Below, in pieces: positions 52,941 through 61,650 of a stretch of 64,000 nucleotides of DNA. The position numbers were made by a program, and so were the translations under genes. The notes beneath the pieces were generated by a model. It made no database searches, was not told where the DNA came from, and saw only the letters and a list, made by a program, of their open reading frames with translations. Position 1 is the first letter of the stretch, and every line of letters starts with the position of its first letter. Source of the DNA: Pseudoalteromonas rhizosphaerae. GTDB taxonomy: Bacteria; Pseudomonadota; Gammaproteobacteria; Enterobacterales; Alteromonadaceae. The DNA lies in the NCBI RefSeq assembly GCF_902498845.1, contig NZ_CABVLM010000007.1:186001-250000 (forward strand), read 5' to 3'.

Positions 52941-53477
52941 TCATGGTGTACTGTTCTGTTTAACCATAATCAGGTTGTCTGTATCAAAGCCTTTTTGCTG
53001 CGCAAGCACTTTAAAGTCAGCTAAGCGTTGCTCACTCACTGTGGGGGTACGCGATAATAGCCACAAATAATCGTTATTGTAGCCAGATACGTACGCATAT
53101 TGGTAATTTTGTTGGTCTAACTTAAATACAATATAAGAGCTGTAAAAAGGACCAAAAAACGATACTTTTAAATGACCAACATCATTGCTATCAACAAATT
53201 TCGCAGTACCTTGAGCCTCACTCCATTTGTTTTCCTCGCTATTAAAACCACGGTTTAGCACAGTTACAGAGCCATCATCGTTAATTGTATAATCCGCTGT
53301 TATATTATCTAAACCCCGCTCAAAAGAGTGATCTAATCGGGCTATTTCATACCACTTACCTTGGTACTGTTCGATGGAAAAAGGACTCACTGGTGCAACC
53401 TTATCGGGCATGCCAGTACAGCCAAGCAGTAAACTACTGACGAACAGAGTAAGAGTGATAAATAATTGATTTTTCAT
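52941..53477 (-). CDS. blc: Outer-membrane lipocalin (Blc-like lipoprotein)
   Basis: 178 aa. Lipoprotein signal with lipobox L-L-L-G-C at about residue 20. The lipocalin motif is Y-Q-G-K-W-Y-E-I-A-R-L-D-H-S-F-E-R-G near 40-57, then G-x-F-N-S/S-x-x-N-K-W, F-F-G-P-F-Y near 108 and Y-L-W-L-L-S-R-T-P near 140. This matches bacterial Blc in order and length. Blc binds lysophospholipids in the periplasm and is anchored to the outer membrane. It is a single gene with a weak ribosome site. Confidence 0.93.
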   Translation of the reverse strand: MKNQLFITLTLFVSSLLLGCTGMPDKVAPVSPFSIEQYQGKWYEIARLDHSFERGLDNITADYTINDDGSVTVLNRGFNSEENKWSEAQGTAKFVDSNDVGHLKVSFFGPFYSSYIVFKLDQQNYQYAYVSGYNNDYLWLLSRTPTVSEQRLADFKVLAQQKGFDTDNLIMVKQNSTP

Positions 53478-53600
53478 CGTTGATTCCTTGATAGTTAATT
53501 AGGCCACCAACGCAGTAAAGCATAAAAAGTTCACTTAATACTAGTTGTTCTAAAAGCCTTAGGTTAGGATCATTTTTTTACTAACTATTAGAAGTTAACA

Positions 53601-54050
53601 ATGAAGATATGGGTTGATGCTGACGCCTGTCCAGTGGTGATCAAAGAAATTTTGTTTCGTGCCGCAGAGCGTACGCAAACTGAAACAATTTTAGTCGCTA
53701 ATCATGCAATGCGTATTCCGCCTTCAAAATACATTAGCCGGTTGCAGGTCTCATCAGGGTTTGATGTGGCTGATGACGAAATCGTCAAACGTATTGCAGC
53801 CAATGATCTAGTGATCACCGGTGATATTCCGCTAGCATCAGAAGTAATCGATAATGGCGGCCAAGCGCTAAATCCTCGCGGCGAACTGTATACCAGTGAA
53901 AATATTCGCTCGTTACTAAATGTGCGCGATTTTATGGATACTATGCGTTCAAGTGGCGTTGAAATGAACGGCGGACCGCCACCGCTTAGCCAAAGTGATC
54001 GTCAAAACTTTGCTAATAATCTAGACCGCATTCTAGCTAAAAATAAATGA
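53601..54050 (+). CDS. yaiI: YaiI/YqxD-family protein (UPF0178)
   Basis: 149 aa. It begins [13 protein letters not shown], then V-A-N-H near residue 33, D-x-x-D-D-E-I-V near 57, [11 protein letters not shown] near 70 and N-P-R-G near 93. These are the conserved blocks of UPF0178, a PIN-like fold with acidic residues suggesting nuclease activity, not proven. Its stop overlaps the next gene's start (ATGA). Confidence 0.95.
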   Translation: MKIWVDADACPVVIKEILFRAAERTQTETILVANHAMRIPPSKYISRLQVSSGFDVADDEIVKRIAANDLVITGDIPLASEVIDNGGQALNPRGELYTSENIRSLLNVRDFMDTMRSSGVEMNGGPPPLSQSDRQNFANNLDRILAKNK

Positions 54051-54589
54051 GTAAGGCTGCAAGTAATATAGGCTTTGGTGACCCAGCTTTTACAGTCGCT
54101 GTGTATATAGCGAATGTACCAGCGATGCCACAGTATACCAACCTAAGTACAGTGACGTCATGTGTGGATGGACAAATTGCCAGCATCAACCAAGCCTGTG
54201 GTAATGGCTGGCGTAAAGTATTTAATGTATATGCTAAAGTGTTATTTGCACTGCCTAGCGAGTATTACCAATTCGCCAAACTCGCCCCGACTTGGCAACA
54301 CTATCGAGATGAACAACTGCTGCAGCCTAATAGTCAAACAGCCTTACTTTTTAGCCCTCCGGTTTTAAACAACAATAATACCTTGCATATTATTGCCGGA
54401 CGCACCTATGCTAAAGCATTGCTTCAGCAAGGGCACCTAAAGTGCCAATTACAGTGGTTAGATGAAGAATTTGCTATCGATAAAGTAAACAAGTTGATTG
54501 TGTGCCCATACTTTGATTACCGCCAACTAAGCAATATAAAAATAGCGCGACTTAGTCAGCTAGTTGCCCAGTGTTTTGTGGCAGAGTAA
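54047..54589 (+). CDS. Uncharacterised protein coupled to yaiI
   Basis: 180 aa, cytoplasmic, no signal or membrane segment. Features visible are a [10 protein letters not shown] near residue 57, W-Q-H-Y-R-D near 84, and [12 protein letters not shown] near 115, followed by [11 protein letters not shown] near 153. The I-A-G-R-T-Y and P-Y-F-D-Y-R-Q-L segments look like conserved family blocks, but I cannot name the family. Translation is coupled to yaiI by a 4-bp overlap. Confidence 0.7.
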   Translation: MSKAASNIGFGDPAFTVAVYIANVPAMPQYTNLSTVTSCVDGQIASINQACGNGWRKVFNVYAKVLFALPSEYYQFAKLAPTWQHYRDEQLLQPNSQTALLFSPPVLNNNNTLHIIAGRTYAKALLQQGHLKCQLQWLDEEFAIDKVNKLIVCPYFDYRQLSNIKIARLSQLVAQCFVAE

Positions 54590-54642
54590 GACTTTGTTAA
54601 CTAACCTTAAGGTAATTTGCATATAATGGACAATTTAACTTT

Positions 54643-55020
54643 ATGAAAATCCTCGTCGTTGACGATATGCCTTTGATGCGCCATGTATTAATAAATATGT
54701 TAAGAAAACTAAATTATCACGATATTGTTGAAGCGACTGATGGAATACAAGCATTAAGTTTATTACAAAACCAAGGCTATGATTTAGTTATCACCGACTT
54801 GCATATGCCAAAAATGGATGGCAAAACTTTACTCAATCGTATTCGTGATGACCAAGAGTTAGCCGAAATCCCGGTGTTAATGATCACCTGCGAAGACAGC
54901 TCCACAGCAATCAAAGAAATTATCGCCGCGAAAGTGTCAGGCTTTATTGTAAAACCTTTTAATTTAAATGTGTTAGATAGCCAGTTAAAGAAAGTTATGA
55001 AGTTAGAAAATAGAAATTGA
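54643..55020 (+). CDS. Stand-alone CheY-like response regulator
   Basis: 125 aa, only a receiver domain. Acidic pocket V-D-D near residue 5-7, phospho-acceptor in D-L-V-I-T-D-L-H-M-P near 52, Thr in L-M-I-T-C-E-D near 82, and Lys in I-V-K-P-F near 104. The sequence is close to chemotaxis/adaptor CheY types. No kinase is adjacent; it follows the yaiI pair by 53 bp. It could act in chemotaxis or as a phospho-relay intermediate. Confidence 0.9.
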   Translation: MKILVVDDMPLMRHVLINMLRKLNYHDIVEATDGIQALSLLQNQGYDLVITDLHMPKMDGKTLLNRIRDDQELAEIPVLMITCEDSSTAIKEIIAAKVSGFIVKPFNLNVLDSQLKKVMKLENRN

Positions 55021-55050
55021 GAAAGTTAGTTAGCCAATCTCAACGCTGTA

Positions 55051-55968
55051 TTACTTTAAACATTGTTTAAGTGCGTCATCATCTTGCTGAAATCTAGATA
55101 ATAACCAAGCTTGAAAAGCGATTACCTTTGGCCAATTAAAATGCTCCTTAGGGCCCACTAAATAATATTTATAGTGGCAGTTATATTCAAAATTAGGGTA
55201 AACTTCTAACTGCCCGAATTTGATATGGGACTCAATTAAACGTCGCCTCACTAACGCAATTCCTTGACCCGCCAACGTCGCTTGGATCACCAAGGCTGCG
55301 TTATCGATTTCTAAAAATACCGGCATTGCTGTAGTACTAATGTTTAATTCAGCCGCTAATGTTTGCCAACCACGCTCTGCATCAGGGCAAACATCCATAA
55401 TTAACTGCTGTTGTAATAATTGCGCCCTTAAAGGTAATTGTGGGGTAAGCAACCCTGGTTTATAAGCCAGTAACAAACTGTCATCAGCGACCAACTCACT
55501 GTGTAACTCGGGATATTGCCCTAACCCAAAACGAATGCCTAAATCAACCTGACCAGAGGCAAAATTTGCATGTTGATCGCTAGGATCAATACGTAAATGA
55601 ATGCCAGGATGGTGACGTTGAAAATCATTAATATGTTGCAATAACCAACCACTGGCAAACGAAGGTAAAACCGATAAATTTAAACTATGTGGATTTGTAT
55701 CTTGGCTTAACGAATTAATCCCAGATTGAAAATGACTAAACCCTTGCAAGATAGCCGGGAGCAATTGTTCGCCTTGGCGTGTTAGTTCTACAAATCGAGT
55801 TTGCCGCTTAAATAACCGACATCCTAAATGAGCTTCTAACAACCTGATTTGTTGGCTCACCGCAGCTTGGCTAACAAATAATTGTTCCGCAGCCAACTTA
55901 AAGCTACCCAATTCAGCCGCATGCTTGAAATACCAGAGACTTTTTAATGGGGGTAGAGTCATAGCCAT
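55051..55968 (-). CDS. LysR-family regulator (GcvA/AmpR-like)
   Basis: 305 aa. HTH residues 5-65 (L-K-S-L-W-Y-F-K-H-A-A-E-L-G-S-F, V-S-Q-A-A-V-S-Q-Q-I-R-L-L-E), then an effector domain with V-D-L-G-I-R-F-G near 135, G-Q-G-I-A-L-V-R-R near 235 and Y-Y-L-V-G-P near 275. The A-A-V-S-Q-Q-I-R helix is typical of GcvA-like members. An in-frame ATG two codons downstream of the first is an alternative start. It faces the small exported gene at 56076 over 107 bp and may regulate it. Confidence 0.9.
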   Translation of the reverse strand: MAMTLPPLKSLWYFKHAAELGSFKLAAEQLFVSQAAVSQQIRLLEAHLGCRLFKRQTRFVELTRQGEQLLPAILQGFSHFQSGINSLSQDTNPHSLNLSVLPSFASGWLLQHINDFQRHHPGIHLRIDPSDQHANFASGQVDLGIRFGLGQYPELHSELVADDSLLLAYKPGLLTPQLPLRAQLLQQQLIMDVCPDAERGWQTLAAELNISTTAMPVFLEIDNAALVIQATLAGQGIALVRRRLIESHIKFGQLEVYPNFEYNCHYKYYLVGPKEHFNWPKVIAFQAWLLSRFQQDDDALKQCLK

Positions 55969-56075
55969 TCACAATTAAGAAAAACTAAAGCATAAGCAAT
56001 TTTTAATCGTTTGTCAGCTTTTCTACATCAGGCAATACTTATATTACCAACCAAGCAAAATGAAGAGTTAACACA

Positions 56076-56381
56076 ATGAAATATTTAATTATATTAGTTA
56101 TTACATTAATTAGCTTTAGCAATCAAGCGCAAGCTAACACCACAATAAAACTTGATACCGATGAAGGCTACCCATACATAAACTTAATCAACAAAGCACA
56201 AAGAGTCGAATTACGTTATGTTGAAAATGATCATCAAGTGACCTGTAAAGTCAGTGTGCAAACCCTGCATAATCAATATATGGGGAAAGAGCAAACCGTT
56301 TCAGCTAAGCAATTTAAAAAGCAACCAATGGCGGCATGCTTAACTCGTATAAAAGCCAAGCAGATACTAAATATGTTATAA
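56076..56381 (+). CDS. Small exported protein, two cysteines
   Basis: 101 aa with a signal peptide about 1-20 (ending N-Q-A-Q-A-N). The mature part is about 80 residues, basic near the end, with two cysteines (T-C-K-V and A-A-C-L) that could form a disulfide. It is divergent from the LysR gene at 55051. I do not recognise a family. Confidence 0.65.
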   Translation: MKYLIILVITLISFSNQAQANTTIKLDTDEGYPYINLINKAQRVELRYVENDHQVTCKVSVQTLHNQYMGKEQTVSAKQFKKQPMAACLTRIKAKQILNML

Positions 56382-56431
56382 GCGATGGGAGCTTTATGTC
56401 GTTACTCCCAGCAACATAAAGCGCCTATTTC

Positions 56432-56713
56432 TCAGATTTCAGCTAAGTTATTTATTTCCACGGCTTTCGCTAATGCACTCTCATAAAATGTAAAAACCTG
56501 TTTTGTATAAGCTTGTTGATAATGCTCATCAAGTGCTTGTTGCGATATAAACCGCTCAACCAAAAATAAGCATGTTTGATTATCACCCGTGTATAACTCA
56601 AAGCGAATACAGCCCACTTCAGCTAAAGTGGGTGCCACAATCGCTTGTAATTTACGTTTACACTCAGCGAACAACGCTGTCTTTGGGGTAATTTTAGCTA
56701 CTATATTAATCAT
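56432..56713 (-). CDS. ABM-domain (quinol monooxygenase-like) protein
   Basis: 93 aa, a single antibiotic-biosynthesis-monooxygenase/dimeric ferredoxin-like domain. I-V-A-K-I-T-P-K near residue 4, P-T-L-A-E-V-G-C-I-R-F-E-L near 27, F-L-V-E-R-F near 50 and A-L-D-E-H-Y-Q-Q near 59 follow the YgiN-type pattern. These cofactor-free dimers oxidise quinols or handle small metabolites. It is divergent from the LysR gene at 56954, which likely controls it. AAGTAGTGAG precedes the start. Confidence 0.85.
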   Translation of the reverse strand: MINIVAKITPKTALFAECKRKLQAIVAPTLAEVGCIRFELYTGDNQTCLFLVERFISQQALDEHYQQAYTKQVFTFYESALAKAVEINNLAEI

Positions 56714-56953
56714 AAAATCTCACTACTTTCAAAGAAATGCATTCAATGCATTGAACCGGCAATCATAAAACGTTAGGGTTAAAGCTAAATTTAAATAAGT
56801 TGCCCATACTCCGAACAAAAACAACATAAAAAGCCATATCAACTTGATTAATGTAAAATGAATTTTCATAGTTGCGTCTATGCCCTACTACTATATTTTG
56901 ATAGCAGTCGTTAAAATAGTGACCAAAATGCAAACTAAGATTGAGAAAATAAC

Positions 56954-57820
56954 ATGCTAGACGACCTGTATTTATTTACCGAAGTTGCGCGGCGCAAAAG
57001 CATGAGCCAAACAGCAACAGCGCTTAATTTAAATTTATCGACCTTATCGCGACGCATTCAAGCATTTGAACAAAAGTTAGGCACGCCACTATTACAGCGC
57101 AGTGCAAGAGGAATTTTACTCACCAGCGCGGGGCAGCATATTTATGACTCGCTCGCGAACTCTGTTTTAACACTTTCGAGTCAGGTTGAGCAGGTAATAA
57201 GTAAACAAAATATCAACGAAGAATTTTATCTACTATGCCCACAAAACCTGATTGCTGGGCCACTAATGAGCGCAATTAGTGCGTTTCAAACATCACACGC
57301 TCAGCTCAATTTGCATATTTATCCAAATAACTTAAACAGTCAGCTTAGCCAACAGCGCTTTAATTTAGCGATACGAATTGGCGAACAACAAGATTCAAGC
57401 TTTTATCAAAAGCGGCTCGGCTCAATTGCCACAGCGGTAATTACTAAAAAACAAACGGCACCGCAAAATCGCCTAATTTTGCCCTACACCGATAAACAAC
57501 TTTCAGCAGCGCTGCTCAGCGAATTAAAGAGCTGTTTTGAGCATATCACCTATTGCTACGACATAACCATTGCACGCCAGCTAGTGCAATCGGGTGTGGG
57601 AGCTGGCTTATTGCCGATGAGCGAAATTGCCAGCTTAAACGCCAAGCAACAGTTTGCTTATGTAGCGCAAAACATACCGCTACCCGCTCGCCCAATTTAC
57701 GCCATGTGGGCGCATACTCGCACGCCATCAGCCACCGCCAATAAGCTGATCACCAATATTCAGCAAGCAATCGCAGAGCAGCCCTGCTTACAAGGTGAAA
57801 TAGTACCGCTCGGTAATTAA
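56954..57820 (+). CDS. LysR-family transcriptional regulator
   Basis: 288 aa. HTH residues 1-60 (L-D-D-L-Y-L-F-T-E-V-A-R-R-K-S-M-S-Q-T-A, S-T-L-S-R-R-I-Q-A-F-E-Q-K-L-G) and a LysR effector domain ending L-I-T-N-I-Q. It is one of the shorter members. It is divergent from the ABM monooxygenase gene (240 bp), the likely target. The ribosome site is poor. The 202 bp after it hold no gene. Confidence 0.9.
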   Translation: MLDDLYLFTEVARRKSMSQTATALNLNLSTLSRRIQAFEQKLGTPLLQRSARGILLTSAGQHIYDSLANSVLTLSSQVEQVISKQNINEEFYLLCPQNLIAGPLMSAISAFQTSHAQLNLHIYPNNLNSQLSQQRFNLAIRIGEQQDSSFYQKRLGSIATAVITKKQTAPQNRLILPYTDKQLSAALLSELKSCFEHITYCYDITIARQLVQSGVGAGLLPMSEIASLNAKQQFAYVAQNIPLPARPIYAMWAHTRTPSATANKLITNIQQAIAEQPCLQGEIVPLGN

Positions 57821-58022
57821 TTTGCGCAGCCAAACTCTGCGATTAAAGCGCCGTTGTCAGCGTTGTTTACTTTGCTTCACACCACAACCAGGTTTCACTC
57901 ATCAGACAACTCATATAAGTCGCACACAAGTTTATTAACTAATTCGCTTTTGAGTGATCGCTACTGTAGTATCATAAATGAGGAATTTATAACCAATGCA
58001 GATATTTTTACCATGATCATAA

Positions 58023-58856
58023 ATGCTAAATTACACAATGCGAACAGCTAAACGATTACGCAACATATGCAAAGCCAGTCTGTTACTACTGTTGTGTGTA
58101 AGTAACGCCACTAAAGCAGTACCGACAGCGCAAAGTATTGACTCAACGACAATTCAACTTAGCGCAGGTGAATGGCCGCCTTTTCTCAGTGAATCGCTGC
58201 CATACCAAGGTGTAGTAGCACATTTAATTCGCGATATATTTGCTGAAGCAGGCATTACCGTTAACTTTACATTTTTACCTTGGTCACGTGCATATCACGA
58301 TACCGAAAATAACAAATATGCCGCTACTGCGGTATGGATGTTCAGTGACGAAAGAGCAACTGTTTACTTATATAGCGAACCGGTACTCAGTGAACGATTT
58401 GTGTTTTTTTATCAAAAGCAGCGCCATTTTGATTGGCAAAATATTGCAGATTTAAAAGGCCTATTGCTCGGTGGTGGGCTTGGCTATAGTTATGGCCCAG
58501 AGTTTGATAAAGCCCTTGCCGAAGGCTCTTTTGAAATGTCCCGGGTAGGTAATACCGAGCAAAATTTTCGTCGTTTAGCACTAGGGCGTATCGACGCCTT
58601 TGCTGAAGAGCAAAGTGTTGGTTACTTTACCCTCAAACATCAACTACCCGAGCTTGTTAATGTTATTAGCCACCACCCCAAACCCCTGTTAATTAATAAA
58701 AGCTTCTTACTATTTCCAAAAAATAGCAGCGAAAGTGAAAAACTACTCAACACCTTTAATCAGTACTTATTACAGTTTAAGCAAAACGGCCGTTACCAAG
58801 CTTACTTTAAAGGTTTAGAGCAAGGCGATTATCTTCCCCAAGTCAAACCACAGTAA
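58023..58856 (+). CDS. Periplasmic family 3 binding-protein-like protein (orphan)
   Basis: 277 aa; an ATG five codons later (58038) is an equally possible start, and neither has a clear ribosome site. Signal peptide with basic start (R-T-A-K-R-L-R) and core L-L-L-L-L-C-V. Mature part shows G-E-W-P-P-F-L near residue 58, the L-I-R-D-I-F-A-E-A-G-I pattern, F-L-P-W-S-R-A near 90, T-A-V-W-M-F-S-D-E-R near 105, and G-R-I-D-A-F-A-E-E near 193. It is the third such protein in the window without a transporter nearby. The ligand is unknown. Confidence 0.8.
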   Translation: MLNYTMRTAKRLRNICKASLLLLLCVSNATKAVPTAQSIDSTTIQLSAGEWPPFLSESLPYQGVVAHLIRDIFAEAGITVNFTFLPWSRAYHDTENNKYAATAVWMFSDERATVYLYSEPVLSERFVFFYQKQRHFDWQNIADLKGLLLGGGLGYSYGPEFDKALAEGSFEMSRVGNTEQNFRRLALGRIDAFAEEQSVGYFTLKHQLPELVNVISHHPKPLLINKSFLLFPKNSSESEKLLNTFNQYLLQFKQNGRYQAYFKGLEQGDYLPQVKPQ

Positions 58857-58936
58857 CGAGTTAACCCGTAGTTCATACTTTACGTGACAATAAGCCTAAC
58901 CTAACCCAGCGTTTACTTAGAGCGACTTGTTTGCAC

Positions 58937-59647
58937 TTAATCTTTAAACCAGCGGTAAGCGCCAAAAACTCCCATAAAGGCAAGGCAACCAACAGCCACT
59001 AATTGCCAAACTTTGTAGTTATAGCCTTCATTTTCCAAAGCAACTGTATTCAAACGGGTATCAGCTTTTGACACTGGGGTTAGCGTCATCGAATGTGTAA
59101 TTGTGGCTATTGCAGTAGTATTTTGTTGAGATAAAACAACCGTTGGCTGTTTAACATTCGCGCTTGCTTTGCTTGGTGCTTGCCACTGGGCTTCAAATTT
59201 TGCACGCTGCTCAGCTCGATTTTCACTGCACCAAACAAAGTCAGTTTGTTGCATTTCTTTAGCACGGCAGCGCTCAGGGTATTGGTAAAAGCTACTCCAC
59301 GCGAGTCGCTTGCTATCACTGTCGTATGTTTTACTATAGACCGTTGAATCATGAACTTTTTTAGTTAATAAATCATTCGCAGATGAGCGAGTATAAGTTC
59401 GTGAACCTGAACTGTAGCTCCTCCCATTAGTTGGGCTTATGCAGTGACGACCCAATATTTCAAACAACTCAGTTGAGCGCCTGCGTAAACGCTCACCTTC
59501 AGCTGCCTTATATCCTGCCCTCATTCTATCCTGAACTTTTTCTCGCTCGGCTTTAATAGCATCACACCGTGATTGCGAATACTGCTCTGCGGCCAATGTG
59601 CTATTGGTTGAAATCACGCAGATAGCCAATAAAATCCTTTTAATCAT
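58937..59647 (-). CDS. Exported, membrane-anchored protein of unknown function
   Basis: 236 aa. Signal peptide about 1-19 (T-L-A-A), then a charged helical region with C-D-A and H-C (about 28-70), a Ser/Tyr-rich patch (R-S-Y-S-S-G-S-R-T-Y), and two further cysteines in E-R-C-R and W-C-S-E-N-R. A low-complexity linker follows, then a C-terminal transmembrane helix about 213-232 with a short basic tail. Four to five cysteines suggest disulfides in the periplasm. I recognise no family. Confidence 0.6.
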   Translation of the reverse strand: MIKRILLAICVISTNSTLAAEQYSQSRCDAIKAEREKVQDRMRAGYKAAEGERLRRRSTELFEILGRHCISPTNGRSYSSGSRTYTRSSANDLLTKKVHDSTVYSKTYDSDSKRLAWSSFYQYPERCRAKEMQQTDFVWCSENRAEQRAKFEAQWQAPSKASANVKQPTVVLSQQNTTAIATITHSMTLTPVSKADTRLNTVALENEGYNYKVWQLVAVGCLAFMGVFGAYRWFKD

Positions 59648-59713
59648 ATATACATCACTGTCGTTAAATTAGGGATAGCGTAGCATTTTTTACGCTAGCA
59701 GCAAGACTTTCAA

Positions 59714-60695
59714 TTAGAAGTTTCCGACAACTATTCGCCTATCAAAACGATCGATAACAAAGGCCCGCATTTCACCATAGCTACGCAATTCAACGTCAGG
59801 CACATCAAGTCCTGCGCCTCTTGCCAGCAACATAGTAAATAACTCATTTACGGCAATGAAAGGCGCAGCGCCCGTTTCAAACTTAAATATTTTATTAGAG
59901 CATAATTCGCCTTCACCAAACCCCAGCCTGCCGTCGATTTCGAGTAAATTAAGCTTATCTTGAACCCCAGCGACAGAGAGCCTCGTTCGCCCGTCCCATA
60001 ATGTAATAGGCTCGCCCGCTTGCTTAAAACGGTTCAGCTTTTGACTCAATTGGTGATTCGTTACTTCACGAAAAGATGTTTGCTTTACTGCACGGTTACT
60101 TGCTCTAAACGATAAAGCACCCGATGTTTCTTCGCCAATCACTTTAATTAAGCCAAGGGTATACTCAAACCACTTCAAGATGCAGAATTCAGCGTTTCAC
60201 AGGAGCTTAATATCAAGGCGTTACTTTGCAAGAATGGCAGTCCCTTTTAAGAAGTAACAACGCTGAGAGTAAGTGCCTGTGAAACGCCCAGCGGGTTGGT
60301 TTAAAAGCAATTTATACTGCGTTATTGATTTTAACAATAGAACCACTATTACTTGCAATCAATGCCTTGCCTAAATCGCTTTTAATTCCAACTGAAACTC
60401 GTATCTAGAGGTAGTTTGAGTATGTATTCTTAGAAATAGTCGTACTGCTAATTATTTCCTCAAGGCCTTTCCCCTCAGGCAATAAGTTTTGCAAATAATT
60501 ACGTACTGCACGAGAGTCAAAATCGCCATTGAGTGGCAAATTTGGTGAAACTGCAAAACCCTCGTTGATCCATTTAGCCTCATAAGTAAATGAAATCTCA
60601 TTTTCAGAGCCTATTGCCAGCGTTATCTCAGCCACTTTTTGCGATTGACCGATAAACACATCTAAACGATTGGTGTTAGTACCACTGTTCATCAC
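59714..60695 (-). pseudogene. hipA: hipA toxin kinase gene, broken by a MITE-like insert and truncated at its 3' end
   Basis: The 5' part (60423-60695) encodes about 90 residues of the HipA N-terminal domain (L-D-V-F-I-G-Q, L-P-L-N-G-D-F-D-S-R-A-V-R-N-Y-L-Q-N-L-L-P-E-G, I-S-K-N-T). The 3' part (59714-60161) continues with L-G-L-I-K-V-I-G-E-E-T-S-G-A-L-S-F, S-V-A-G-V-Q-D-K-L, F-E-T-G, N-E-L-F-T-M-L-L-A-R and F-V-I-D-R-F-D-R-R. A 257-bp insert (60164-60420) separates them. The coding stops right after the R-F-D-R motif, so the catalytic Asp and Mg-binding lobe (about 180 residues) are missing. HipA normally phosphorylates glutamyl-tRNA synthetase or similar targets; this copy cannot. Confidence 0.9.
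60164..60420. mobile_element. 257-bp MITE-like element with TA target duplication, inside hipA
   Basis: The ends are imperfect inverted repeats of about 30 bp starting CTCAAAC(C/T)AC(T/C)TC. TA flanks both sides (60162-60163 and 60421-60422). Inside are nested inverted repeats: GCGTTTCACAGG at 60192-60203 with CCTGTGAAACGC at 60276-60287, and GCGTTACTT at 60218 with AAGTAACAACGC at 60252. No coding frame. Removing the insert and one TA restores the hipA frame (N-T-Y-T-L-G). Confidence 0.85.
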
Positions 60696-60996
60696 TCACC
60701 TCATCATTGCTATGAGCTATATCATCACTGACAAGGCTGAACGACAACCCTAAATACTCCATAACTTTTAGTACATTATGCAGTTGCACAGTTACATCAC
60801 CTTTTTCTATTTTTATTAGCGTAGGCTTAGAAATAGCAAGCGCTTGTGATACATCCACTAATGTCAGCTTCATACCAGTTCGCTTTGCAGTAATGGCTTT
60901 AGCCAGCTGCATGGGTGAAAATGGCTTAGAAAGCTCAGGCATTTCAGTACGCTTAACAACTCTTCCGAGTGTTTTTTTGACGGAGGAATCGCTCAT
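60676..60996 (-). CDS. hipB: HipB-like antitoxin / Xre-family repressor
   Basis: 106 aa. Central HTH_3 domain about 30-90 (L-A-K-A-I-T-A-K-R, L-V-D-V-S-Q-A-L-A-I-S-K-P-T-L-I-K-I-E-K-G-D), typical of HipB. N- and C-terminal extensions are short. It overlaps the hipA start by 20 nt, as in functional hipBA operons. Normally it represses the operon and neutralises HipA; with hipA broken it is an orphan repressor. No obvious ribosome site before the ATG. Confidence 0.88.
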   Translation of the reverse strand: MSDSSVKKTLGRVVKRTEMPELSKPFSPMQLAKAITAKRTGMKLTLVDVSQALAISKPTLIKIEKGDVTVQLHNVLKVMEYLGLSFSLVSDDIAHSNDEVSDEQWY

Positions 60997-61094
60997 TTAT
61001 GGTCAACTATAGTTTACTTATACAACCAATTCTAGAATACCTTAAGAAAAAGTCAACGATACTTTACTTTTAGACTAAATAATTAATCAACAAG

Positions 61095-61124
61095 ACCATA
61101 AGTAATATACATTTAACTTATGGT
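61095..61124. promoter_or_regulatory. Inverted repeat upstream of hipB, operator candidate
   Basis: ACCATAAGT and ACTTATGGT are perfect 9-bp arms with a 12-bp spacer, about 100 bp before hipB. A further CCATAAGTAA follows near 61145. HipB-type operators are inverted repeats of this size. The binding protein is not proven. Confidence 0.4.
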
Positions 61125-61203
61125 GGCTTGTAATTAAATTAAAACCCATAAGTAAATTTTAATTGACTAGTTTATAGCGTAAAACTGGTAAGTTGAAAAA
61201 CGG

Positions 61204-61390
61204 GCTACGGATTAATCCTAGAGGCTAGTCACTTCCCTAAAACCTAGCGCCTTTATCTTGCCTGTGATTGTTTTAAAACCAATTTTACCACCGAGCTCAC
61301 CGAGGCGCGGCGCTACACAGAGAAGATAAAAAGTGCTTCGAGCTACGAATTAACCCTAGCCCCTAGTCACTTCCCTAGAACCTAGCTCCT
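61204..61390. repeat. Direct-repeat pair rich in CCTAG
   Basis: Two 49-bp imperfect copies at 61204-61252 and 61342-61390 (GCTACG-R-ATTAA-Y-CCTAG...CTAGTCACTTCCCTA-R-AACCTAGC). CTAG occurs about seven times. A related copy lies beyond fic at 62858. The rest of 61000-61406 holds no gene. Confidence 0.8.
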
Positions 61391-61406
61391 GTTACTACCG
61401 TAGGCG

Positions 61407-61625
61407 TTAAGCTTGCTGACGCGAAAAACGCAATTTTTGAATAGGTAGATGCGATTTTATATCGCGCTTGGGTTTATAACCGTTGAACCAAAACAAAGGG
61501 TTAATGGCAACGTATCCCCATAAACACAGCCATAGAGTCATTACTAACACAAACTTTTCAATTTGCGTTTTTAACACAGCACTTATAATTATTATTCGCC
61601 TCACTAAATGAGGCAATAAATTCAC
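61407..61625 (-). CDS. Possible small membrane protein coupled to fic
   Basis: 72 aa from a GTG that overlaps the fic stop (GTGA). It has a hydrophobic segment (about 25-48, V-L-V-M-T-L-W-L-C-L-W-G-Y) and a basic C-terminus. Its first 12 codons lie inside the direct-repeat copy at 61591-61650, and I recognise no family, so it may be a chance frame. An inner-membrane partner of Fic would be speculative. Confidence 0.3.
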   Translation of the reverse strand: MNLLPHLVRRIIIISAVLKTQIEKFVLVMTLWLCLWGYVAINPLFWFNGYKPKRDIKSHLPIQKLRFSRQQA

Positions 61626-61650
61626 TTAATTGCCTCACTGTGTGATTGCG
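61591..61650. repeat. About 60-bp direct repeat, copy at the 3' end of fic
   Basis: It aligns with 62781-62842: common blocks ATTCGCCTCAC, AATGAGGC, CTTAATTGCCTCA-Y-TGTGTGA and GCG. It covers the last codons of fic. GCCTCA/TGAGGC arms form short hairpins. Confidence 0.85.
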
